This document shows positions 1 to 6,825 of a DNA stretch of 64,000 nucleotides, piece after piece (positions within the stretch are counted from its first letter, which is position 1; the number at the start of each line of letters is the position of its first letter). The stretch covers positions 1,178,001 to 1,242,000 of the forward strand of contig NZ_CP049253.1 in the NCBI RefSeq assembly GCF_011046975.1. The letters are read 5' to 3'. The position numbers and the translations under genes are program-made. The DNA is from Microbacterium amylolyticum. GTDB taxonomy: Bacteria; Actinomycetota; Actinomycetes; Actinomycetales; Microbacteriaceae. The notes beneath the pieces were generated by a model. That model did no database searches. It saw only the letters and a list, made by a program, of their open reading frames with translations, and was not told where the DNA came from.

Positions 1-49
1 GAAACTCTTTAACGACGCCGCTCATCGCGACAGCCAGTGAGGTGTCCAT
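1..49 (-). CDS. 5' end of a probable ABC transporter ATP-binding protein (partial)
   Basis: An ATG at 47-49 opens a frame running off the left edge. Its 16 residues (MDTSLAVAMSGVVKEF) resemble the first beta strand of ABC ATPases, where a short lead-in is followed by a 'GVVKxF' segment before the A-loop. Nothing beyond that is visible: no Walker motif lies inside the window. The assignment rests on this short pattern alone, so another protein class is possible. Confidence 0.3.
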   Translation of the reverse strand, partial: MDTSLAVAMSGVVKEF

Positions 50-155
50 TCCCCCAGCGTGTCGCGGATCAGCCGCCGTGGCGATCCCCGCGTGTCATCG
101 ATTGACGGTGACGAATGTCACACGAGCGCTGCAGACACACGCGTCGAGCGAAAGC

Positions 156-566
156 TCAGGCTCCGAGTCGCTTGAGCGCCGTTTGTACAACCGCGGCCGT
201 GCGTCCGAGCGACTCGGCCAGCTTGGATGCCTGCTCGGGAAGCGGCGCATAAATCGAATGCGCTGCCTCGGCCGCCAGATCCGACTCATCGACGAAGAAC
301 GGAACGAGCCAATCGTCCACCTCGTCGAGGGGTTCGGGTTCCAGCCGGTAGAACCGGTGCTGCCCCTCTTCTCGCACGCTGACCAGCCCGGCCTCGCGCA
401 ACACCTTAAGGTGTTTGGAGACGGTGGGTTGGCTCACTGACAGCTCGCCGACGATCTCCGAGACGCTGGTCCCGGCCTCGGTTTCCTGATCGCGACGCAG
501 CAGCAACTGCAGAATGTCGCGCCGGGTCCCGTCTGCAATCACGTCGAAGATGTCCGCCATAGCCAT
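156..566 (-). CDS. ArsR/SmtB-type winged-helix transcriptional regulator
   Basis: 136 aa. Residues 5-75 form a winged helix: DIFDVIADGTRRDILQLLL, then a recognition-helix segment SVSQPTVSKHLKVLREAG (about 43-60) and a wing ending in HRFYRLEPE. No paired Cys/His metal site of the ArsR/SmtB metal sensors is evident, so a non-metal signal is more likely. The C-terminal half is an acidic helix region. The ATG at 564-566 is preferred; a second in-frame ATG lies two codons later. The near-direct repeat GGCATTCGA / GGCATATTCGA just upstream (about 573-592) could be an operator half-site pair. Divergent from the K+ uptake genes. Confidence 0.8.
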   Translation of the reverse strand: MAMADIFDVIADGTRRDILQLLLRRDQETEAGTSVSEIVGELSVSQPTVSKHLKVLREAGLVSVREEGQHRFYRLEPEPLDEVDDWLVPFFVDESDLAAEAAHSIYAPLPEQASKLAESLGRTAAVVQTALKRLGA

Positions 567-710
567 CACAGTATGGCATTCGAGGCATATTCGATATCGG
601 AATGCGAAAGGTTCGTGTGCTCTGGAGGCTTGCGTTGTAGAGTCGCACACGCCGCAACCCCCCGCGGCACGTGACATTTCCGCTCTGCGGAATCGTTGAA
701 AGGCCCTTCT

Positions 711-1382
711 TTGGTTGAGCAGATCAGCTCTGACGCGCCCGTGCTCGTCATCGGTTTGGGGCGCTACGGCGCCGCCTGCGCCGGAGAGCTGGACAGACTC
801 GATCGCGATGTTCTCGCGATCGACACCGACCTGGGCCTCGTGCAGAAGTGGTCGGAGCGGGTCACGCACACGGTGCAGGCCGACGCGCGCAACTTCGAGG
901 CCCTCAAGCAGATCGGCGCAGAAGACTTTCAGGTGGCCGTCGTCGCCGTTGGCTCGTCGATCGAGGCCTCCGTTCTGATTACCGCGAATCTCGTCGATCT
1001 GAAGGTGCCGCAAATCTGGGCGAAGGCCGTTTCGCAGTCGCACGGAAAGATCCTTTCGCGCGTCGGCGCGAACCACGTCATTTACCCCGAGCGTGAGGCC
1101 GGCGAGCGTGTCGCGCACCTCGTGAACGGGCGCATGCTCGACTTCATCCGCTTCGACGACGACTTCGTGCTCGCGAAGATGTTCCCGCCGACGTTCATCC
1201 GGGGCGTTCCTCTGATGGAGTCTGGTGTGCGATCGAAGTACAAGGTGACGGTGGTCGGTGTGAAGAGCCCCGGGAAACCGTTCCACTACGCCGAGGCCGG
1301 AACGGTTGTCACCAACCACGATCTGATCATCGTCTCCGGAACCAACGCCAACGTCGAGCGCTTCGCCGCACTCGACCGCTGA
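711..1382 (+). CDS. ktrA: TrkA/KtrA-type potassium uptake regulatory subunit (RCK domain)
   Basis: Cytoplasmic NAD(H)/nucleotide-binding subunit that gates a Ktr/Trk K+ channel. The Rossmann RCK_N domain begins with VLVIGLGRYGAACAGEL (about residues 11-27), with an acidic residue closing beta 2 (VLAIDTD); a RCK_C domain occupies about residues 140-220. I chose TTG at 711 because GAAAGG (698-703) lies 7 nt upstream; an in-frame TTG at 696 would place this Shine-Dalgarno inside the gene. 223 aa is normal for the family. The partner ktrB starts 5 nt after the stop, so the two form an operon. Confidence 0.92.
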   Translation: MVEQISSDAPVLVIGLGRYGAACAGELDRLDRDVLAIDTDLGLVQKWSERVTHTVQADARNFEALKQIGAEDFQVAVVAVGSSIEASVLITANLVDLKVPQIWAKAVSQSHGKILSRVGANHVIYPEREAGERVAHLVNGRMLDFIRFDDDFVLAKMFPPTFIRGVPLMESGVRSKYKVTVVGVKSPGKPFHYAEAGTVVTNHDLIIVSGTNANVERFAALDR

Positions 1383-1387
1383 CGGCC

Positions 1388-2740
1388 ATGCGGGTCGTTC
1401 TCGGCTTCTTCAGGGATGTGATCCGCCGGTCGCCCGCGCGCACCGCGGTTCTCGTCTTCGCGTTCGCGGCACTGGTTTTCACGGCGCTGCTGAGCCTCCC
1501 GATCGCGTCGGCGAATCGCCAGATCACACCACTGTCCGATGCCTTCTTCACAGCGGTGTCCGCTGTGACCGTCACCGGTCTGACAACAGTCAACACGGCC
1601 GACCACTGGTCGCTCTTCGGCGAAATCGTAATCCTCGCGGCGATCCAGGTCGGCGCACTCGGCGTTGTCACCATCGCTCTTCTCTTCGCCCGCGTTGTCA
1701 CGAAACGGCTTGGGCTCAGCAGCAAGATCATGGCGCGCGAGATGGTCGGAGCCAGCGACCTCGGTGATGTCTGGCGTCTGCTGCGCATCGTGCTCGCGGT
1801 GACATTCATCGCCGAGGGCGCCCTGATGGCGGTGCTCATCCCGGCGTTCATCGTGGCCGATGGCGACTGGCTAATCGGCATCTGGCACGGAATCTTCTAC
1901 GCGATCTCCGCGTTCGGAAACGCCGGATTCGTCGTGCACTCCGGCGGCCTTGCCGATCTCGATGGCAACTACGTCGTTCTCGGCGCCGTTGCCATCGGTG
2001 TCTTTGTCGGCAGCTTCGGCTTCCCCGTGTTCTTGAACTTCGTTCGGGCGAAGTGGATGGTCAAGCACTGGTCGCTGCACACCAAGCTCACTCTCGTGAC
2101 GACGTCCATTCTCCTCGTCGTCGGCATGGCGGGATGGCTCGTGACCGAGTGGGCAAATCCCGCGACGCTCGGTGATCGTGCGGTGGGCGACCGCCTCTTC
2201 CAAGGACTGTTCGCCTCGATCAACATGCGATCCGGCGGGTTCCACGTCGTCGATACCTCCGAGATGTCAACGGCGTCGATGTTGATCACGGACGCGATGA
2301 TGTTCGTCGGTGGTGGATCGGCGTCAACGGCAGGTGGGATCAAGGTCACCACCCTCGCCGTTCTGTTCCTCGCGATCGTCGCTGAGGCGAAGGGAACGCA
2401 CCATGTCATGGCGGCCCGGCGACGCATTCCCGAGGGTGCTCTGCGCGTTGCGATTTCGGTGACGTTCCTCGGGGCATCACTCGTTCTCGGTGGATCGCTG
2501 CTGATCGCGATGACGAACAACGCCCAGCTGGCCGACATTCTCTTCGAGGTGATCTCGGCATTTGCGACGTGCGGGCTGTCGGTCGGGCTCTCCGCCGAGC
2601 TCGACGGCTTCGGCAAGATCGTGCTCTCGATTCTGATGTTGACGGGCCGCGTTGGCCCCATCGCCCTCGCCGCATCGCTGACCGCGCGACAGCGCGATGT
2701 GCACTTCACCTACCCCGAGGAACGACCAATCATCGGGTGA
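1388..2740 (+). CDS. ktrB: TrkH/KtrB-type potassium uptake membrane subunit
   Basis: 450-aa integral membrane K+ translocating subunit. The four pore loops of the superfamily are visible in order: TVTGLTTV (about 61-68), AFGNAGF (about 175-181), NMRSGGF (about 279-285) and ATCGLSVG (about 393-400), each carrying the selectivity-filter glycine. Hydrophobic M1-P-M2 repeats surround them. Gene order ktrA-ktrB with a 5-nt gap is typical. The 3' end runs into a broken second ktr locus on the opposite strand. Confidence 0.95.
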   Translation: MRVVLGFFRDVIRRSPARTAVLVFAFAALVFTALLSLPIASANRQITPLSDAFFTAVSAVTVTGLTTVNTADHWSLFGEIVILAAIQVGALGVVTIALLFARVVTKRLGLSSKIMAREMVGASDLGDVWRLLRIVLAVTFIAEGALMAVLIPAFIVADGDWLIGIWHGIFYAISAFGNAGFVVHSGGLADLDGNYVVLGAVAIGVFVGSFGFPVFLNFVRAKWMVKHWSLHTKLTLVTTSILLVVGMAGWLVTEWANPATLGDRAVGDRLFQGLFASINMRSGGFHVVDTSEMSTASMLITDAMMFVGGGSASTAGGIKVTTLAVLFLAIVAEAKGTHHVMAARRRIPEGALRVAISVTFLGASLVLGGSLLIAMTNNAQLADILFEVISAFATCGLSVGLSAELDGFGKIVLSILMLTGRVGPIALAASLTARQRDVHFTYPEERPIIG

Positions 2741-3195
2741 TGCTCGGTTCGTTGGCGCACGAGATCGACGCTTTGAGGTCGGTGGAAATGGCGATCACAA
2801 CACGATCGAACTCATGAACAGCGAGCTGACGAAGAGTGTCCTCCTTCGTCGCATCCGCACGCACAACCTGTGTCAGCGCACCGTTGAGCTCCTGAACTCG
2901 GTCTTCCGATGCGTCGATGCCGAGCACCTCTGTCCCCCGCGCCATCAACTCGAGCGCCACGGCTCGGCCGAATCGACCCAGGCCGGTCACGCACAGGGCC
3001 GAGGTCGCGGTAAACAGCGCCTCGACGAAGGTCGTGCGGTGCGCGTCAGCCGCCGAAACCGGTAGCCACAGAAGGACAGTTCCGACAGCAAGAGCAACAC
3101 CGAAGCCCGTCACAATCGCCTGTGCAGGGTGGAGGCCACGCCCCCCTGTTCGACAGCGCCTTCGGCGCCCGAAATCGAATCACGAGCGCTGACAT
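2730..3195 (-). pseudogene. Collapsed second Ktr locus: KtrB N-terminus fused to KtrA N-terminus by internal deletion
   Basis: An ATG at 3195 with a good GGAG ribosome site starts MSALVIRFRAPKALSNRG; the frame then shifts at a run of six G (about 3141-3148) and continues as HPAQAIVTGFGVALAVG. After a first transmembrane segment and the beginning of pore loop 1 (FTATSALCVTGL) the protein changes, without a stop, into a KtrA Rossmann domain: GRFGRAVALELMARGTEVLGID to DRVVIAISTDLKASIS (about 2770-2975). The rest of both proteins is missing. The junction lies where KtrB reads VTGL and KtrA reads GLGRFG, so short shared homology probably guided the deletion. Both halves differ from the intact ktrAB next door. 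Non-functional remnant. Confidence 0.8.
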
Positions 3196-3309
3196 TACTC
3201 CTTCTGCGACCGGGCACAAGAGCCGGCGTGATACCCGCGAACTGCCGGCGCCGCCGGAGCACCATCGGGCCCGTTTCTCGCCAGCGGAGCGCTGCGCCGC
3301 GGGCGAGAA

Positions 3310-4149
3310 TCACCCCTCGGCGGCGAGTTCCTTCGCACGCGCGTAGGCGGCGTCGGTCGCTCGGACGAAGAGATCCCCCAGGCCTGCCGCCTGGAACGTC
3401 TCGACGGCCTCGTGCGTTGTGCCCTTCGGGCTGGTCACGCCTCGACGCAGGTCGGCCGGGTGCTGTCCGGAAGCCTCGAGGAACGTCGTCGCACCAATGA
3501 AGGTCTTCTCCGCGATCAGGCGCGCTGTGTCGTCGTCGAAACCCTGGTGTTTCGCGGCCTCGATCATCTTTTCGATGAAGAGGAAGACATAGGCGGGACC
3601 GGACCCGGAGATCGTGGAGATCGCGTCAATCCCATCGTCCCCCGACACCTCAACAACGTCGCCAACGGTTTCAAACAGACGGCGAACGATCGCCATGTCG
3701 TCTTCGCTGGCATATGTGCCAGCCGCAAGGCCCGTCACGCCCTTGCCAACGGTCGACGGCGTATTCGGCATCGACCGGATGACCGAGGTGCGCCCGAGCT
3801 TGTCTTCGAACTGCGCGATCGTGATGCCGGCCGCGAGGCTCACAACGATCGCGTCCTCCCGCAGATGCGGTCCGATCTGGTCCAGCAGGTCGGCGATCAT
3901 GTACGGCTTCACGCCCACGAGCACAACACGCGCCGCGGCAACCGCGTCGACGTTGCCGTCTGGCGTGTTTTCCAGCGCGATGCTCGTGACGTTTTCCAGC
4001 GAGGAGAGAGCCTCCGCCTTCGCCGCCGAGCGATTAGTTACATAAATGCCGCCGTCAACGGGGATTCCGCTGGCGACAAGGCCCTTGAGGATGGAGCCGC
4101 CCATCGAACCAGCGCCGACAAATGCCACAGAGGGAAGTGCTTCAGCCAT
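3310..4149 (-). CDS. proC: Pyrroline-5-carboxylate reductase
   Basis: 279 aa. Catalyses the last step of proline synthesis, NAD(P)H reduction of pyrroline-5-carboxylate. The N-terminal Rossmann motif VAFVGAGSMGGSILKGL (about 8-24), the RSMPNTPSTVGKG segment (about 126-138) and the C-terminal SGSGPAYVFLFIEKM plus LRRGVTSPKGTTHEA signatures are all present in the usual order. The length is normal. Single gene; no obvious operon partner. Confidence 0.97.
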   Translation of the reverse strand: MAEALPSVAFVGAGSMGGSILKGLVASGIPVDGGIYVTNRSAAKAEALSSLENVTSIALENTPDGNVDAVAAARVVLVGVKPYMIADLLDQIGPHLREDAIVVSLAAGITIAQFEDKLGRTSVIRSMPNTPSTVGKGVTGLAAGTYASEDDMAIVRRLFETVGDVVEVSGDDGIDAISTISGSGPAYVFLFIEKMIEAAKHQGFDDDTARLIAEKTFIGATTFLEASGQHPADLRRGVTSPKGTTHEAVETFQAAGLGDLFVRATDAAYARAKELAAEG

Positions 4150-4204
4150 ATCCCCACGCTAAGGCATACCTGAGAAATGAACGGGGTCGGAGTAGGCTTC
4201 GGTC

Positions 4205-4531
4205 ATGAGCGCTCACGACCGAAATCAGGCCCTGTCCGCTTCTCAGCTCGATGCGATCATCTGCGCGATCGAAAAGGGGCCAGAAGTGCGCGAGGTACTC
4301 GATATCCGCGCCCTCCCCACCGCATCCGGTGAGCTCGTCATCGCCGCGCACATCGGTGTCCCCCACAACAAGGCTCTGCGGGACGTCACGGCCGACATCG
4401 CCCGTGTCGCACAGCGCGTGCGCGAAGCAGAAGCCTCCGTTGTGCACGTGGTTCTGGAACCCGAGATCTTCGTTGAACCGCGATCGACCGAGCCGCCGAC
4501 CGAGGCGTTCGTCTTCAAGTCCAGCGATTAG
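4205..4531 (+). CDS. Small protein resembling the C-terminal dimerisation domain of cation diffusion facilitators
   Basis: 108 aa, soluble, no membrane segment. Residues 28-95 have the pattern of the CDF (ZT_dimer) cytoplasmic tail: VREVLDIRALPTASGELVIAAHI, an amphipathic helix (KALRDVTADIARVAQRVRE), then a strand VVHVVLEPEIF like the 'VTIHVEP' end of those proteins. A free-standing version without the transporter is unusual. A role as a metal-sensing or subunit-interaction module is inference; confidence in the fold is moderate. Confidence 0.6.
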   Translation: MSAHDRNQALSASQLDAIICAIEKGPEVREVLDIRALPTASGELVIAAHIGVPHNKALRDVTADIARVAQRVREAEASVVHVVLEPEIFVEPRSTEPPTEAFVFKSSD

Positions 4532-4577
4532 CGGAAAACGGTTCCCTGGCGCGACGGCATGATGCCAGGATGGGCGC

Positions 4578-5516
4578 ATGGCCACTCCTGAGTTCTGCGT
4601 CTTTACCGAACCCCAGCAGGGGGCGTCCTACGCCACCCAACTTGTCATGGCACGGCAGGCCGAAGCGTCCGGTTTCGACGGTTTCTTCCGTTCGGATCAT
4701 TATCTGGCGATGGGTGACTTCGTCGATGGCTTGCCCGGGCCCACCGATGCCTGGACCGCCCTCGCCGGCCTCGCACGCGAAACCACAACGCTCCGCCTCG
4801 GCACCCTCGTGTCCAGCGTGACCTACCGCGTTCCCGGAATCCTCGCGATCCAGGTTGCGCAGGTGGATGAGATGTCGGGAGGCCGCGTTGAGCTCGGTCT
4901 CGGAACCGGGTGGTTCGGCGACGAACACGCGGCATACGGAATTCCATTCCCCGCCAAACGCTTCGACCTCCTCGAAGAACAACTCGCCATCGTCAATGGG
5001 CTGTGGCAGACACCAGCCGGCGCCACGTTCTCGTTCGACGGCGACCACTATCAGCTCACGGACTCCCCCGCCCTCCCGAAGCCGGTGCAGTCCCGCATCC
5101 CGGTGATCGTTGGCGGCGCGGGCCTCAAGCGCACGCCCCGTATCGCCGCAGAACACGCAACCGAGTTCAATGTGGCGTTCCAGCCGGAAGAGGTCGTCGT
5201 CGATCGGTGGGGACGGGCGCGCGAGGCGTGCGAACGGATCGATCGCGATCCCGCCAGCCTCAAGCTCACGGTGGCCCTGACGACTCTGGGCGGCGCCACC
5301 ACGCAGGACGTTGAGCGACGCGCCGCCGCAACGGGCGTTGACCTGGCGCAGTTCCGCCAGGATCACACGTTTGCTGGCTCCGCCGACGACATCGTCGAAC
5401 GGGCGGGACGCCTCATCGAGCAGGGTGCGGAACGGATCTACTTCCAGCTCATCGACATGACCGATCTCGACCACATTGCCTTTATCGGCGAAGAGGTGCT
5501 GCCCCAGCTGCGCTGA
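4578..5516 (+). CDS. LLM-class (luciferase-like, F420-dependent type) oxidoreductase
   Basis: 312 aa TIM-barrel flavin/F420 enzyme. Family hallmarks: ARQAEASGFDGFFRSDHYLAM (about 23-45), RLGTLVSSVTYR (about 73-84), the GGRVELGLGTGWFGDEHAAYGIPFP block (about 99-123) and IPVIVGGAGLKRTPRIAAEHA. These are typical of actinobacterial F420-dependent LLM reductases of the TIGR03560-like group. The substrate is not deducible. Stop at 5516, convergent with tadA. Confidence 0.9.
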   Translation: MATPEFCVFTEPQQGASYATQLVMARQAEASGFDGFFRSDHYLAMGDFVDGLPGPTDAWTALAGLARETTTLRLGTLVSSVTYRVPGILAIQVAQVDEMSGGRVELGLGTGWFGDEHAAYGIPFPAKRFDLLEEQLAIVNGLWQTPAGATFSFDGDHYQLTDSPALPKPVQSRIPVIVGGAGLKRTPRIAAEHATEFNVAFQPEEVVVDRWGRAREACERIDRDPASLKLTVALTTLGGATTQDVERRAAATGVDLAQFRQDHTFAGSADDIVERAGRLIEQGAERIYFQLIDMTDLDHIAFIGEEVLPQLR

Positions 5517-5535
5517 TCCGCTCAGGCGTGTCTCC

Positions 5536-5997
5536 TCAGCGGCGTTCCTCGAAGAACTCCGCAAGCACCGCTCGGGTCTCTTCTTCGAGGACGCCGCCGA
5601 CGACCTCGGCGCGATGGGGCAGCCGGCGATCACGCACGACGTCATACATCGATCCGGCGGCGCCGGCCTTGTCGTCCCACGCGCCGAAGACCACGCGAGA
5701 AATGCGGGCCTGCAACAGCGTCCCCGCGCACATCAGACACGGTTCGAGGGTGACCGCCAGCGTGCAGCCGTCGAGGTTCCACGACCCGATCGCCGAAGCG
5801 GCTTCGCGCATCGCGACGACCTCGGCGTGCGCCGTCGGGTCGGCGGTGTTCTCGCGCAGGTTCCGGCCCTGCCCGATGATCTGCCCCTCCGGGCCGACCA
5901 CAACCGCGCCCACGGGCACCTCCCCGGCGCCCGCCGCCTCGTGTGCGAGCGCGAGCGCGCGTCGCATCGCCCTGACATCGGCTTCACGCGGCTCCAT
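5536..5997 (-). CDS. tadA: tRNA adenosine(34) deaminase
   Basis: 153 aa zinc deaminase making inosine at the wobble position of tRNA-Arg(ACG). The catalytic HAEV motif (about residues 57-60) and PCLMC zinc ligands (about 87-91), together with VPVGAVVVG and RISRVVFGAWDDKAGAAGS, match TadA rather than free-base deaminases. The ATG at 5997 is only 12 nt from a 60-nt hairpin, so translation initiation may be affected by it. Confidence 0.93.
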   Translation of the reverse strand: MEPREADVRAMRRALALAHEAAGAGEVPVGAVVVGPEGQIIGQGRNLRENTADPTAHAEVVAMREAASAIGSWNLDGCTLAVTLEPCLMCAGTLLQARISRVVFGAWDDKAGAAGSMYDVVRDRRLPHRAEVVGGVLEEETRAVLAEFFEERR

Positions 5998-6009
5998 AGC
6001 CCCGAGCCT

Positions 6010-6074
6010 ATTTCATGATTTCTGGCACTTTTCGGCCCCGGGCCGGGGCCGAAAAGTGCCAGAAATCATGAAAT
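6010..6074. repeat. Perfect 30-bp inverted repeat with 5-nt loop
   Basis: Left arm 6010-6039 begins ATTTCATGATTTCTGGCACT; loop GGGCC at 6040-6044; right arm 6045-6074 is its exact reverse complement. It lies between divergent tadA and upp, so it is not placed as a terminator for either gene. The perfect arms and AT-rich outer parts suggest a palindromic (REP/MITE-like) repeat rather than an ordinary operator. Confidence 0.9.
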
Positions 6075-6143
6075 GCGGGTGGGAGGGTACGAGATGCCGA
6101 GAACTCTAGGAAGAATCGGATGCCCGTCCCGTAGCCTTAAACC

Positions 6144-6776
6144 ATGCGCGTGCACATTGCGGATCATCCGCTCATCACCCACAAGCTGACCGTTCTGCGC
6201 GATAAGTCGACATCATCGCCCGTGTTCCGTCAGCTGACGGAAGAGCTGATGACGCTGCTTGCCTATGAGGCCACCCGCGATGTCCGCGTTGCAGAGTGCG
6301 AAATCGAAACCCCCGTCATGGTGACCAACGGCGTGAAGATCGCCGACCCGAAGCCACTCGTCGTGCCGATTCTCCGCGCCGGGCTCGGCATGCTGGAGGG
6401 CATGACCAAGCTCGTGCCGACCGCCGAGGTGGGCTTCGTCGGCATCGTTCGTGACGAGACAACGTTTAAGCCGTCAACATACGCGGAGCGTCTGCCCGAC
6501 GATCTCGCGGGACGACAGTGCTTCGTTCTGGACCCGATGCTCGCCACCGGCGGGTCTCTTGCCGCGGCGATCAAGTTCCTGTTCGACCGTGGAGCAACGG
6601 ACGTCACGGCGGTCTGCCTGCTCGGAACTCCCGAGGGCGTGCAGGCGCTGGAGGCGCTCGTCGGCGATCGCAACGTGAACCTCGTGCTGGGGGCGATGGA
6701 TGATGGCCTGAACGAAAAGGGCTATATCGTTCCGGGCCTCGGCGATGCCGGAGACCGCCTCTACGGCACCGTCTAA
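6144..6776 (+). CDS. upp: Uracil phosphoribosyltransferase
   Basis: 210 aa. Salvages uracil with PRPP to UMP. Diagnostic segments: [16 protein letters not shown] (about 8-23), [15 protein letters not shown] (about 73-87) and the PRPP loop [16 protein letters not shown] (about 130-145), plus the C-terminal uracil-binding region [17 protein letters not shown]. Length is standard. Followed by a strong terminator. Confidence 0.97.
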   Translation: MRVHIADHPLITHKLTVLRDKSTSSPVFRQLTEELMTLLAYEATRDVRVAECEIETPVMVTNGVKIADPKPLVVPILRAGLGMLEGMTKLVPTAEVGFVGIVRDETTFKPSTYAERLPDDLAGRQCFVLDPMLATGGSLAAAIKFLFDRGATDVTAVCLLGTPEGVQALEALVGDRNVNLVLGAMDDGLNEKGYIVPGLGDAGDRLYGTV

Positions 6777-6786
6777 CCGCGACCTT

Positions 6787-6823
6787 CTCAGGCGCCGCGT
6801 CCCCTCGGGGCGCGGCGCCTGAG
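6787..6823. terminator. Bidirectional rho-independent-type terminator
   Basis: 13-bp perfect stem CTCAGGCGCCGCG / CGCGGCGCCTGAG with an inner CCCC..GGGG pairing. It sits between the stop codons of upp (plus) and the nuclease-helicase gene (minus) and can serve both. Confidence 0.85.
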
Positions 6824-6825
6824 TG

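Noticed and set aside
567..710. Possible c-di-AMP riboswitch before ktrA
   Set aside because: Only about 140 nt are available and I see no ydaO-type conserved core; just a small TTCCGC/GCGGAA hairpin.
156..1319. A long upstream extension of the ArsR-type frame to 387 codons
   Set aside because: The extra 250 codons are antisense to ktrA; the winged helix begins right after the ATG at 566.
2757..2773. A third near match (about 16 bp, ACGAGATCGACGCTTT) to the rbsK-tail repeat
   Set aside because: It encodes the natural KtrA segment DLKASIS on the other strand and stops matching abruptly; coincidence in GC-rich coding DNA is likelier than a third att site.
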